Assembly (NCBI GenBank): GCA_032358255.1
Contig: JAULBX010016637.1
Coordinates: forward strand, 1 to 64,000
Direction: 5' to 3'
From: Heterotrichella gracilis
Lineage: Eukaryota > Sar > Xanthophyceae > Tribonematales > Xanthonemataceae
DNA length: 64,000 bases
In this document: positions 12,501-27,504 of the stretch, piece after piece
Layout of the letters: each line of letters begins with the position of its first letter
Position numbering within the stretch: the first letter of the stretch is position 1
Notes under the pieces: generated by a model
Database searches by the model: none
What the model saw: the letters and a program-made list of their open reading frames with translations, nothing else
Told to the model about the DNA's origin: nothing
Position numbers and translations under genes: made by a program

Positions 12501-14679
12501 TGCCTGAGTTGACGCCCATCAGGGACTCGTGGTTGGACTCATCCTGTGGGGGTGTAGTCAGGTCAGAGCATGGGATGCATCATTCATTTGCAACATAACG
12601 TATGGAGTGCACACAGGGGTTTTGGACAGTTTGGTTGAATTGTGAGAAGCAGGGATGACAGGGGTACATGCATCCCAATTCTAAGGAGGTACCTGGAAAA
12701 TGACGTTGAGGGACGAATATGGCTCTGCCTTCAAGTACTTATACATGTCATCATGGATGGTTACATCAATATCTGTGGCCAATATATTGTAGCCATATCG
12801 CACCATGCGTGCCACCTGCAAACCAACGTAGGAGTGTGACAAGGGCAGTTGGCTGAAAATGGCTGGGGTAATCAGCAACAATGCAGGAGGCCCCCACTAC
12901 ATATTCACAAGGCTCGAGTGCACCCTAACATCACCACAGCATCAAGCCTCATGCATGGGAATGCAACGCGGCAATCTGCAGTTGATAGCATGCGCCATGC
13001 AGCACTGCATGATATTTTTGCAAAATTAGCACTTGCCACTCTTACCTCATAAAACAGAACGAACTTCCTGAGAATGCCGTTGAAGGCATGATCATGGAAG
13101 ACTTTTGGCGCATCAGGGCGGTCCTTGATGGAGTCCCATGCACACCCTGGCCAAACAATGGACAGCTCTTGGTCAAACACCTCAACTTCAGAACAGGGCA
13201 TGCAGCATGCATGGTGCGGCACCTGGCTTGATCCTCTCACACTCCCTAGGGATAAGCGGTGTGAGTGCAATTTAAAGGTTGGCATACCCCAGCATCATAT
13301 ACGCTTTCCCCCTCGTTTGGCCAGGGGCACGAGGATGCACATGCTAGAGGCTGGCCTGGCTGCCTGCCTTGCACATGTCCATGCATCCTGCAACATAAAC
13401 ACCCACTGTGTGGGTCCCTTTTCCCCCCTTCCTTCCCCTTCTTCTGCCCCACCTGCCCTGGGCATGAGCTCCATGATACTGCAGCACAGCTCTCTTGTGG
13501 GCGCCATGGCCACCCAGTGGTCGTAGCCAAGGTCACGAAGGTTGAACATGAGGTTCAGGCTTTCGCTGAGGTGCATCTCGTCGACCAGGAACAGGATGAT
13601 CTCGCGCTTGTAGCTGCGGGTCTGTAAGGGGGAGGACAGTGTGGGGGCGAGGGCTTCACCAGCTCGGGGCCGTGCCCGAGTGTGCATGTCCGCTTCATTG
13701 GGTGCCTCCAACCACCGTGAATGCAGGGAATGCACTACATGATGGCAGGGACATGTGCCAAATGATCTCTCTCTTTGTGTAGCTTTCCTTACTAAAGCCC
13801 TCGTGATTGAGAGGAGAGCAGTTTATACTTCTTCATGGGATGCACTAAAATGCACAGCGCTCCATCCATGGCTACAGAGTCGTAAATTCGCTTGCAGAAT
13901 GGATGAAATCAATTGCAGAATGGATGTTTGGGCAGAGTGGGTTGCTCCCTACCTTGAGCATCTCCTCCATGGTCCCCTCCGCATCCAGGTCCCCCACCCA
14001 TGCAGGCAGCTTGAACAGGCTGAAGTGGGTGCCTGAGGGGGATAGGTGGGACAGGCCGCACACCCTGCAGCGGGGAGAACGTCATGCCATGCCATGCCAT
14101 TGATGCATATGCCATACCATGGCTTCACCCCTGCCCGATGGGTGCAATACAGCATTTGCAGTGCATTGTGGTGCAATGTACAGGCCCATTGTAACCAAAG
14201 TTGCAGCAGTGGCATGCCGGATACAGTGAGTGCATTGTCTGGCGACAGCGTGCTTTTCAGTGGCTGGCGCACCTGCCGGAGATGGCTAGCCATCGCCTGT
14301 AGCGCAGCCTGTCCGACCTGTCTAGGTTCTCCAGTGACAGCGGCTGTAACTCGTCCAGGCTGATACTCCCAGTCAGTCCACAGCTGGCATCTGCATATGG
14401 GTTGGTAGGGGCACGCGCTTGGCGCCTGCCGGGAGCTGTGTGCTGCAGCAAGTGCCGGGAGTGACTCCCCTGGCCGCAGTGCTGCTGCACTGAGGTGTGC
14501 ACGCCAAGGGCAGCACGCGCTTTGGGTGCCTTGCGCGTGAGGTTAAGTGGAGCTGTGTGCGATGGCCTGGCTATGAGCAGGGTTGTGACCAGCAGGGCCA
14601 AGAGCCCAGCCTGCACGGGGCAAAGGGCGCAAGGTGAGTGGCCTGGCGCAACTGGTGCAGCGGGACTGCTCTGGACCAT
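9599..14679 (-). CDS. GT77-like (Nucleotid_trans) glycosyltransferase, copy 2
   Basis: Putative type II membrane or secretory glycosyltransferase using a nucleotide sugar, probably in the Golgi. Exons in coding order: 14679-14273 (or 14610-14273 after an upstream exon), 14064-13953, 13621-13453, 13146-13046, 12815-12693, 12543-12433, 12272-11963, 11729-11496, 11270-11143, 10863-10708, 10454-10230 and 9931-9599. Phases close, giving about 802 residues. An N-terminal anchor (AGLLALLVTTLLIA) precedes the catalytic region. The pattern FVLFYE...GYNILATDIDV near residues 255-281 matches the PF03407/GT77 order of helix then DxD-type motif. NSGITYWQ around residue 320 fits the acceptor-side loop of that family. 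The C-terminal half has conserved W/H-rich blocks (GWYHW) shared with copy 1. The ATG at 14679 is in frame, but copy 1 has an acceptor at the equivalent place, so the true start may be upstream. Substrate unknown. Confidence 0.7.
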
Positions 14680-15689
14680 CAAGGAACCACTGGTTGAAGC
14701 AGGAGGGGTGCTCACAAAACTTGACACAGCCAAACACCTTCTTTGTGTCTGACTTCCAAGTGTGCGTAACTTCAGACTGGGACAAGGCAGCTGTTGTGAG
14801 AGTGCTGGCAGTGGGCAAGGTTCTGGCTATCACCATGGCAGAGTTGACTACCACATTCCACACGATTCCACCGAACCCCACACCTCTTAGCAAGTATGGT
14901 GAGATAGGGCACACAGATATCCCAAGTTGGGTTTGGCTGTTGCTCACTCTAAGTGTAGGGCCAGTGTAATCCTACCTGGCCGCCCATCATATGTTTGTGA
15001 CACCAGGAGGCAATAGGTCAGTTCAGCAACCAGTCGTCCATAACGGCTTTTGCATGCGGCACAGGGTGTGTCACGGTTGCTTGCAGACCCTGAGTGCGAC
15101 GGGCTGCTCAACATGCCACAGTGTAAATGCCGCTCCACTTGTCAAGCTTCAGGTTACACTGTATTCTGTGGTATTGCTGCCCCAATGAAAGAAGCTGCAG
15201 CTGCAGAGGCAAGCCTTTCCCACGGCTCATGACATTCGTCCCAACAGAACGGTGCATGCAACTTAGCTCATATCAACGCCTGTCTTGCCTCACGAGAGTG
15301 TTGCATGCAGTGGCAGCGGCATGCCAGGGAGCGGGCATCTAACAAGCAGTTGAGGCCTACCCAGAATGAGCTTTCAACGCAGGTAGTTGATGAGCCGGTC
15401 TTTGCTAAAAGGCTTTGGCTTCTGATTCACGTTCTGCTGCTGGCCGTGACGTCAGTTTGTTGCGAGGTGACGGTCAAGTTCGTCAGCCAGGCCAAACGTT
15501 TAGGGTAAACTTTTGGGTATATACCCTAGAAATATATATGTAAAGGGGTCAAACGAGGAGGTACTTTTAGCCGCCGCGGTCGCAAAAACATGGGCGCAGA
15601 GTTGATAGTGGGGGACGGGCGAAGTCATAGCCCTCTTTCACTGCTGTGTTGGCCGCCAGCAGAGCAGCATCCTTGCTGAACAAGCCAAG
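14680..15689. promoter_or_regulatory. Divergent intergenic region and RPS3A promoter
   Basis: The region separates the minus-strand glycosyltransferase from plus-strand RPS3A. A 12-bp palindrome GGGTATATACCC at 15515-15526 contains TATATA, and a second TATA-like tract follows at 15531-15540. A pyrimidine-rich leader motif AGCCCTCTTTCACT lies at 15629-15642, shortly before the start codon. The TATA role is inferred from sequence and distance. Confidence 0.45.
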
Positions 15690-17816
15690 ATGGCTGTCGG
15701 CAAGAACAAGCGTATTTCGAAGGGCAAGAAGGGAGGGAAGAAGAAGACGTAAGTGGCAGCCATCCAGCCCTCCCAGCCGTCTCATACAGTAACAGGGGGT
15801 GTTCGTAGTGCCTAACGAGTTGCGTATGCGCAGGGTGGACCCCTTCTCGAGGAAGGACTGGTATGATATCAAGGCACCAACCTCCTTCACTGTCCGCAAC
15901 GTGGGCAAGACCCTGGTGACCAGGACAACTGGTACCAAGGTGGGCAGCAAGTTTGCATGCATTTGGAGACACATCGCTATAACGGGGTTGCCTACACGCA
16001 AGCATAAGCAGTTTAATACAGCGCAGTAGCCTTTCTGTGAACATATGAGGGCAGGGTGGGCACACCTGCTGCCCTTTATCCATCTGAAGAATGGCTGCTA
16101 GGTTGCCTTGTGAATGGGCTCTGAATCAGCTTGTTTGTCGTGCAGATTGCCTCCGATGCGCTGAAGGGACGCGTGGTGGAGTGCTCTCTTGCAGACCTGC
16201 AGAACGTACGGGCAGATGTCCACTGTAGCATAGGGCAGGGTACACCTTTGCCAAACAACATTCTTGCTGTTCAAAATGCAATTATCTGCAGTTCTGCGCA
16301 AGAACTCACTATGGGTTCATCTTATTGCATGCTGTTGAGTTCTTCTTTGTCCTGTTTGTGTTAATTGTTATCAGGGCGGTGCTAATTTAGGTTTTCATTT
16401 GTTCAGAACGAGGCTGATGCCTACAGGAAGATCCGGCTACGGGTGGAGGATGTGCAGGGCCGCAACTGCCTGACAAACTTCTGGGTGCGTGACATGTCTA
16501 CAGCATGATGATGGCAGTTCTATTCAGCAAACAACACTTGGGGTGGACTGTGAGCCAAGCGCGTGTTGCTTCATGCATGCAAGGCCATGTGCAGCCAGTT
16601 CAGGTCATGCTTGCTGGTATGGGGATAAGCCACACCAGCTCTCAAAGCACAAACGCGCTGGTTCACAGTAGGCTGCCAACTGGCGCCGGACCCTCGCCAT
16701 CACCAAATACTGGGTCACATTGTCCCCCCGCATCGTGCCCACCAGCGCATTGAGCAGGCTGGCAAAGCCTGCAGCAGGGTCTCACACCCCACCCGCACCG
16801 CTCCTGCAGGGCATGGACTTCACCACCGACAAGCTGCGCTCGTTGGTGCGCAAGTGGCAGTCGCTGATCGAGGCCACCGTGGACGTGAAGACCACCGACG
16901 GCTACACTCTGCGCATGTTCTGCATCTCCTTCACCAAGAAGCGCGCGGGCCAGGTGAAGCGCACCAGCTACGCCCAGAGCAGCCAGATCCGCACCATCCG
17001 CAAGAAGATGGTGGAGATCATGGTGCGCGAGGCAAGCACCTGCGACCTCAAGGAGCTGGTCAGCAAGTTCATCCCAGAGTCAATCGGTGAGTGGCGCGGG
17101 GCAGGCATACCTGCTGGGGTGATCGGCAGGGTGATGGTGGCGGGGAGGAGGTGCATGTACAAAGACACCCACAATGCTGGGGGGTGGCGGTGGGATGGGG
17201 GGGTGGCGTGGCATAAATAGCACTAGGGAGCCTGCGAAAAGGTGGGGGTCACCAAGGTCAGCACTGGGGCAGTTGATATTTGCTGGAAACACCACCACTA
17301 GTGCACACTGCATCGTCGGACATATCTGGCACTGGCGGTCGCAGCGGCAGTTGGTTGGCAACCAGTTTAGCTTTAAGTAATAACGGGCAAGCAATCAGCA
17401 TGTGGCGTGGTCGTGGTTTCACGGCGGCGTGGTCATTATTTAAGAAAAGGTGCAGTGGCCTGTGCTCACAATTCACTTGTGAGCAGCGCTTAGTGTCGCA
17501 ATTAAGTTATGAGCAGCTCTCAGTGTTGAGATGGAGAGGCAAGTGGTCAGCGTGCAACAACTGCCCTTGGTCCTACATGCCTTGACCATTGCGCCCCCCC
17601 ATTCCAGGCAAGGACATCGAGAAGGCATGCCAGGGCATCTACCCCCTGCAGAACACCTTCATCCGCAAGGTGAAGATCCTGAGGGCGCCCAAGTTCGACT
17701 TGACCAAGCTGATGGAGGTGCACGGCGACTACACTGCCGAGACTGGCGACAAGCTGGAGAGGCCTGCCGCCACCACTGAGGAGCCAGCTGCAGAGGAGCC
17801 CGCTGCCGAGGCCTAA
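15690..17816 (+). CDS. RPS3A: 40S ribosomal protein eS1 (S3a)
   Basis: Structural protein of the small ribosomal subunit, located on the platform near the mRNA exit channel. Exons: 15690-15748, 15834-15939, 16146-16205, 16407-16484, 16810-17086 and 17608-17816. All introns are GT-AG and the phases close. The protein starts [19 protein letters not shown], followed by the family blocks [53 protein letters not shown] and [20 protein letters not shown]. It ends in an acidic Glu/Ala/Pro-rich tail ([12 protein letters not shown]), as in other eS1 proteins. The start is the first ATG after the TOP-like leader and agrees with the family N-terminus. A TGTAA, the usual chlorophyte polyadenylation signal, follows about 45 bases after the stop. 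Very secure call. Confidence 0.97.
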
Positions 17817-18824
17817 GCAGTGGTTTTGTAGCATGTACACCACGAGCTTCGCACTCGCACTGTAACAGATTCACAGCGGCCCCAACAACCAGTCTCTGCG
17901 TTTGGCGCAATCCATGCGTATCCGGTGCATGTGCCTGCTGGGCTGGGTGATATGCCCACAGGAGCATATGCAGGATGCAAAATGAAACATAGGAAGGGGA
18001 GATGCATACACCAGGGGCCAGGGCATCCGTTTGATGGCAGCACTTGCGCCCTGCAGAGTTTACAGTGAGTCACTTTGGCCCGAACAAGTTGCAACTTGTC
18101 TGCTGGCTATGCACTGTTTCAGTACTAGCAATGGAGTACAGTTTAAGGCTTATGCCATTCGTGGGTCTGGCATTGGACTGCCAGCAGCTCTCAACAACTA
18201 GTGAATGGGCAGTGAGCACTGTCACTGTGCCATATTCAGCCGTGGCATGAACCGGGGTAATGGCGCTTCAACGCTTGGAGCAATGGCGCCGTTGGAATAT
18301 AAAATCTCTGTATGAGCAACACAGAAGTCTAGCACTGGGATTATGAATGCCAAAGAGTATACCCCTATAGGCATTCAACACTCAAAAGTCCTGTAGACAC
18401 AGCCAAGCTTGCTCTGCAAGTTGCAGTGCCAGGGGTGTTAGACGAGGCTTCACAAGGGGAGGGTCCCATGGCATACAAGCTTGTTTCCGGGTGCACAACA
18501 CAGCATAACTTTAACCAGAGTTGTATATCTCGCGCTTAAGGGTTGTAACGGAATCACGAGTTTCTTTACCTTTGCGGTTTTTGAACTGCGAATAGCGTTC
18601 CGAAAGCATGCATGCATATCTCAATAACCAGATCACCCCGCAATAACAGCAGCTCGCTGGGCAACTGCTAACGAACTCATATTGTAGCTGTATACGGTGT
18701 ACATCGCGGTTTGATATCTTGCCGTTGATAGCGGGCTCTTGTCTGTGATAGTTAAATTTGTGCCTCGTGTGACACGAAGTGCACGAGCATGTGAACTGCA
18801 GCAGGTTTGCCGTTCTTTGCTGGT
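17817..18824. other. Intergenic, RPS3A to ATG4
   Basis: About 1 kb that holds the RPS3A 3' end and the ATG4 promoter. No open frame with codon bias, RNA gene or repeat is recognised. Confidence 0.6.
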
Positions 18825-21169
18825 ATGCTGGAGACAAATTCCGGTAGTCCGGTTGGCAGGTTGTCTTTGGTGCGGCAAGGGTTCAAGACCAGCTACTACG
18901 TCATGGCGCATTCACTCCGGAGAATACAAGCATTCCTGCAGGTGAGGGTTGGTGATATGCTGAAGCACTGGTACCAAGAACCTGCTTTCGCAGTGCATTT
19001 GGACATTGGGTCGGCTGCCCTACCTTGTGCTGAACGTTCACCACCTCCAGGGCACCATGACCCTGCCCGCTTCCAACGAACCTGTTTGGTTGCTTGGAAA
19101 AGTGTACCAGAACCCAGATGCCAGTGACCTGGAAGCCCTCGACCCTGAGGTAGGTTCACTTGTCTCCCTCAAAGGGCAATGCAAGCTTGTGGTTCAACGA
19201 GGAGGCACTGCACCACAAGCAGGCCCTGTGACAGCCAGCTTTTGACGGTCGCTGGTTTGTGCAGGTCCAGCAAGCGATATTGGAACAGTTTTCAAGTTGT
19301 ATGTGGATGACATATCGACGAGACTTTGCACCTTTGGGTGAGGAAGCTGTTGATCATGTATAGATATTATACTGCAGTATCAATATTTGTGCTATACCCA
19401 AGCGAGCCTGTGCACAACACCTTTGGGGACACGGGTTTGACGAGCGAGTTGTGTCCTGCACCAGGTGACAGCGGGTTGACGAGCGACGCAGGGTGGGGGT
19501 GCACGTTGCGTTCAAGCCAAATGCTACTTGCACAGGTAAGGAGGGAGATAGTGTCATGGTGTCAGCACAGCCCGCGCCTGCCCTTGTCCAACTGGTTCCT
19601 TTTTATTGTCACAGGCTGTACACAGACATCTTCAAGCTAACCAGTGCAGTACAACAACCAGAGAGGTTTTACCCCTGTTTTGGGACAGTGACGATCAACC
19701 CCTGTCCATACACACGCTCTGCAAAGCAGGGAGTCAATTTGGGTAGGTTGGCCTGTTGCCCCTTGCGCAGTTTGTTGCATTCGGAGCGTGTACAGCAGCA
19801 TTGCTAACTTGTTCACTGCCATTGCTAGGATTCAACCAGGAGAGTGGATAGGGCCATGGGTGATGTGCAAAACGTTGGAGAAAGCGGTCAACGTGGCAGA
19901 GCTGTGGGGCTTGTCGGTGCACTGCGTTGGTGACCACGGCGGTGGCACTCCAACTCTGCACATCCCCAGGTCAGCATGCCCATCACTACTGGTTTACACA
20001 TGTCAGCCTTCTCGCTGTCTTTTCAAATCCTGTTTATGCAACTGCGCTATGGGCATGCCTACTAATGCATGTGCACTTGGGTTCAGTGTGGAGTCGCTGT
20101 TTGAGCACCCAAGGAGCAGCGCTGAACCAGGCGTCATTATCCTCATTCCCCTCATGCTGGGCTTGGGCAAGGTGGGTACTACTCGTGTCCCTTGCGCATG
20201 TGTGGCACGTGCTATCACTGCATGGGACAGATTTTGCTGATTAATGCTGACGGGAAACCAATCGCATGTCGCACGTGTACAGCTCAATCACTCCATTACC
20301 AACGGGATGGTGGTGGTACGCAGATCAATCCCATCTACGTGCCCCAGCTGCTGAAGGTGCTGACGATGCCACACACAATTGGCATTCTGGGGGGTCGCCC
20401 GTCATCATCACACTACTTCATCGGCTTCCAAGAAGATCAATTGCTGTACCTGGATCCACATGACATCCAACCAGTAAGTAACCAGTACGCCAGCATTGGC
20501 GGCTGGGTTGCCTTTCACTTGACCTGCAAGCACGGCATACGATGTGCACTGGGGCTGCCCTGACATATTGGGGTTGCCACCACAAATTATGCTTGTGCAC
20601 TCTCGTATGAGTGACAGGTGTTGACACCCCTCGTTGTTGCAGGCTGCCTTGGATGACAGCTCGCTTGACACAAACTCCTGTGATGCCATGCGCTTCATTC
20701 CGGCAGCTTCAATTGACCCGTCACTTGCCATTGGCTTCTACTGCTCGTCTCTTGGTAGGTGGCGTGATGATTATGGAGGTTTTTCGCATGTGCATATGTA
20801 AAAATTGCTGAAGTCAAATCCATGTCCTGATGGTACAGTACTATGCGGCTGCGCGGCTGCGCCGGGGACAGTTTCCAGCCAATCCGGGAGGCACCACTTG
20901 CTGTGTACACGACATATACCTTGCTTTGCTCTATGTTGTGGTGGTCTTACTGTGTCCGGGGTTCTTGGACAGGTGATTTCAGGGACCTCCAGCAGGAGCT
21001 GCGTGTACTGGAGCAGGAGCACAGTGCGCATCCGCTGCTGTCCCAGTCCATGGAGGCACAGCCACAGTGGGAAAACGTGGACGGTGACCATGGCGTGCTC
21101 GATGAGGATACAATGGATGGCACCCCACGGGGGCAGTCTGGTCAAGGGGAAGAGTGGGAGCTGTTGTAG
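18825..21169 (+). CDS. ATG4: Autophagy cysteine protease ATG4
   Basis: Peptidase C54 that trims the C-terminus of ATG8 for lipid conjugation and later releases ATG8 from membranes. Ten exons: 18825-18941, 19051-19149, 19265-19337, 19465-19535, 19615-19742, 19829-19969, 20087-20171, 20324-20473, 20643-20754 and 20973-21169. They give 390 residues with closing phases. Family landmarks in order: PVWLLGKVY, MTYRRDFAPLG, the catalytic-Cys block DSGLTSDAGWGCTLRSSQ, GEWIGPWVMC, INPIYVPQLLKV, GILGGRPSSSHYFIGFQ and the Asp/His block YLDPHD. All catalytic residues (Cys, Asp, His) are present. The C-terminus EEWELL resembles an ATG8-interacting LIR motif. The ATG at 18825 is the first in-frame methionine; a slightly different first exon is possible. 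AATAAA lies about 50 bases downstream. Confidence 0.93.
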
Positions 21170-24130
<2,961 letters not shown>

Positions 24131-25962
24131 AACGCCACTGTCACTACACTAGCTGGCAACCTGCCTCTGATTTCCCCGCACTCTCTCTTTGCTTACCTGC
24201 TGCAGAACTGGGTGTTGGATTTTAGATGGCGTGGCTACATGCAGATCCCGATGTCAGCTATGTAGTGTGTGTGTGCTTTCCCTTTCCGCTGTTGCTAGAG
24301 GTACTTGAAGTTTATTCTTTCCAACTGCTTGGCAGTTGCCGTGCGTAGGGCGGTTCCAGGCAGAACTCTGTTGTGTGCTGAGCCAGACCTTCTTTTGTGT
24401 AACAACTTGAAACGGTGCAATGGAATATGTGTCTTGCGTCATTGCCAGTACTGTGAGGCTCAGTGGCATCTTTGCCCAGCCTTCTGCACACACCATGGCG
24501 TGTTGTCACACCGTAGCACACCAGCGGAGTCTGGATGCTCCGCCACATGCCTTGTACTCAAGGCACCAGTCAAGGCCAGCTCGTTGGGGTGACACCAGAG
24601 ACTGCCTGTTCTTAACTAGGGAGAAAGTTGGGCTTTGTTGGCTGCTGAGAAGGTGGTTGCCACTGATAGACACAATTCTAGGTGTGGCGTTCAGCCTATT
24701 TTGCACATTGTTACTGCCAAAGCACTTGTGAAAATATGTGGACAGTCAGGTTGGTATTCTACTGCAGCACTGTTGTGCATGCCTTGGGGTTTGGGCAGGA
24801 CTTTGGGATGTAGTCCCCAACTGCACAGGCTGTACAGCAACAGCACAAGGTGTTTCAACTTTACAAGAGCAGTGCAGATGGGTGCTCAATCAGGGTTGGC
24901 TGGAAAGAACCCTGCAACGGTGGCCACCAACCGCCGCAAAAAAAGTGGCGCCTGGCTCAGCCTGAGAGGCACATAATTCCATGGCAGTGTTGCAAGCACA
25001 CAGGTGCTGCTGTGGAAGAACAGTGTTGCAAGCCAGCAATTGCCAGACGCAGTGTTGGAAGCCAAGTTTGTAGGTGGCAAAATGACTACGCCACGGGCAC
25101 ACGCCATCCCATGTGCACATGCCATTGCCATGCCTTGCCAGGCCACAACGTGACCACGTCAGAAGGTGGTTACAGTGTTGTTACATGGGAAGCGTACAGC
25201 TGTTGGTGCACATGAGTACACAAAGTACGCTCAGGATGGGCACTGCGAGGGTGTGTTGTAAGGCTAGGCTGGACTGAGCGCTCTGAGTAGGCGTGTATAT
25301 CAACCACCAGCTTGGTCTGTTGCAAGTGCTTGCTCAAGAAGATAAACAAGCAGCACAGATAGACCTGATTGGATTTGTGGGTGCTCCTGATTGGTTATGT
25401 GGGTTGCCGCTGCAATTAGGCCAGTCCTGCCTAGAGCTGGGCAGTGTGCATTTGCACTTCAAAGAAACAACCTTTTGCAATAACTGCTGCCGTGACAATA
25501 CACAGTGCACTTTTTTACAGACAGGCACAGGCACCACGACCTCGTGCTTATGGCTGTGACCTGCTTTGGCACCGCACTTCGAGTAATCCTGCAGGACTCC
25601 TGTGGCTGTGGCAATGCAACTTGTGCAAAGGCTTGTGTGGCCTTTAAACTTGCTGAGCCACTGAAGGATCCCGACCTATAGCTAGCTGAGCACTTCTGGC
25701 CCTGGCAATTTGGGATTCATAAGGGTTTTCCCAGCTGAACCCTATTCTTAGGGTCTCCACAATGCATGCATATAATATATGCAGTGCAGTGCCAGTGTGT
25801 ACACACCCTTTACGGTTATCGACGCAGACGGACTCCAAAAATCGCATAGTCTTTGCTTTGTAGATGCAAAGCAGTTAGGGGACAGGAGGCCAGCTTTCCC
25901 AGTCACTGCAGATACTTACTGTGTTGGGTTGCAAATCGCAAGGGGGGCTCGCCCACAGCGTT
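24131..25962. other. Intergenic, EF-1alpha to bZIP gene
   Basis: About 1.8 kb. It includes the EF-1alpha 3' UTR (a TGTAA lies near 24397). No frame with coding bias and no RNA gene is seen. A 5' UTR or an upstream exon of the bZIP gene could lie in the last few hundred bases. Confidence 0.55.
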
Positions 25963-26691
25963 ATGGACCATGTGGGTGCCGCCGCACAGCGTTATGCTTC
26001 AAACACGTTTGAGTGGGAAGCCTATGGAAGGCAGCGTGGGGCAGATGTTTATGACTCGGTGGAGCAGAGGCTGGCTGGCGGGGACGGTGCAGCACCCAAA
26101 ACCTTGCGGGCCCTGAACTTGGGCACAGAAGAGGAGGAGGAGGAGGGGGAGGACGGGGTGCCAAGAGTGCCATACTCCGAGGGTGAACTTTCCATGATGA
26201 GTCCAAGGTACGTATGGAAGCAGACTGTGACACATACACAGTACACACGACACCCCTTGTCAACACTTGTTGGCACCAACAATGCAACCTCCCTTCCTTG
26301 CAGGTCCAGGAAGCGCATCATACAAAACAGACAGTCAGCTGCAAGGTCCAAGTACAAGAAGAAGCAGCTGTATGAGTTTCTGAAGGCCAGGGTGTTGGAC
26401 CTGAGGCAGAAGCATGCCAGCTTGAAGCGCCAGGTGGAGGACCAGGCCTCAAAGAACAGCGCTGTCAAGTATCGAAACCTGGAGGCGCGCAAAGCGTGTG
26501 GATGCAACGAGTGCTTGGCAATTGTGTCACAGGCGTATGCAGAAAGCCAGGGTCTTGCTCGGCCACCCCCCCATGCACACAGCCTGGCATACTCGCGCGC
26601 ACAGCAGCCTGGCCCACCAAGGGGACCCATACCTCCCCCTCCACTGAGCAGCCTGCACAGAGGCCCGCATATTCCGTATGACCTTATGTAG
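25963..26691 (+). CDS. bZIP transcription factor
   Basis: DNA-binding basic leucine-zipper protein of the nucleus. Two exons, 25963-26207 and 26304-26691, joined in phase 2. The N-terminal half has an acidic run (EEEEEEGED). The second exon opens with the basic region KRIIQNRQSAARSKYKKKQ, followed by a leucine-containing coiled coil (LYEFLKARVLDLRQKHASLK). The invariant basic-region position after N-x7 is Lys instead of Arg, as in plant group I (VIP1/RSG-like) bZIPs. After the zipper come a small Cys cluster (CGCNEC) and a Pro-rich tail. The start at 25963 is the first in-frame ATG, but splicing from an upstream exon is possible. Target genes unknown. Confidence 0.8.
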   Translation: MDHVGAAAQRYASNTFEWEAYGRQRGADVYDSVEQRLAGGDGAAPKTLRALNLGTEEEEEEGEDGVPRVPYSEGELSMMSPRYVWKQTVTHTQYTRHPLSTLVGTNNATSLPCRSRKRIIQNRQSAARSKYKKKQLYEFLKARVLDLRQKHASLKRQVEDQASKNSAVKYRNLEARKACGCNECLAIVSQAYAESQGLARPPPHAHSLAYSRAQQPGPPRGPIPPPPLSSLHRGPHIPYDLM

Positions 26692-27504
26692 ACCAGCCAG
26701 GTTTGCAGTCTGCAGCTGCAGACCCAGGTTTCACCACATGTCAGTCTGTCCTTTTGCTTCTACAGCAGCTGCAGCTCCAGTGCAGCGCGTATTCTTATCA
26801 GCAAGGGGATTGACAGTACATAGTTCTCTGTTCAGTTTATAAGTTTTGCTACACAGTTTGACTCTGTCTTTTTAGGTGTCACAGCTCCAGTGACTATTCC
26901 GGAGAGTGGATCAGTTGATGTTTTCTGTCACTGATAGCGGCACTTTAGAGGTGCAAACAGTTTACAGCCCAGCAGCCCTTTGTGCCCAAGAAAGTGGCCT
27001 GAACCATTCATTTTCATCAGCCATTTTGTTTGCAAAGTTTTGGTCCTTTGCTTCGAAATTTTGATGACGTTTTTGCTGCGCCACTGGCCACCCGCTGGCA
27101 ACCTGGGGGGAGATCACAGCAGGGATTGGGTTTGAGGCCAAGAAAAACGTAGTGGACCAGTACAATTGTGGGAAAAAGTTATTTATCAGGCACATTACGC
27201 ACGTAACCTTCTATGCAAATTGCCTCTGCAGCAAAACATGTGCCGTTGGTGCTTTGGTGGGGAAAAAATCATGTACAGCATCTTTCACAGGCTGTAAATC
27301 CACAATTTTACCTATTGCAAGGCTATCATCTGAGAACGGGGCCGACAATAGAAAGCTACTAACTGTATGGTTGGGTGATATGCGCTCAGATGGTGGCAGC
27401 GATTACATGTACTTGATTGCATGGCCATGGCAACCCGACACCCGGTGCAATATCTGGCAATCATTGTGGCAAGCTCCGCAGGGGCCCTTCACACCGCAGG
27501 CATG
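26692..27504. other. Convergent intergenic, bZIP to CC2D2A
   Basis: Holds the 3' ends of two converging genes. No further gene or structured element is recognised. Confidence 0.6.

Noticed and set aside
14543-14850. Minus-strand frame with a RING-like half (CEHPSC...CTSC)
   Set aside because: Only half of a zinc-binding pattern is present, the His/Cys order is wrong and the frame overlaps the glycosyltransferase first exon.
16504-16600. Possible snoRNA in RPS3A intron 4 starting with ATGATGA
   Set aside because: No CTGA D box or closing stem lies at a suitable distance.
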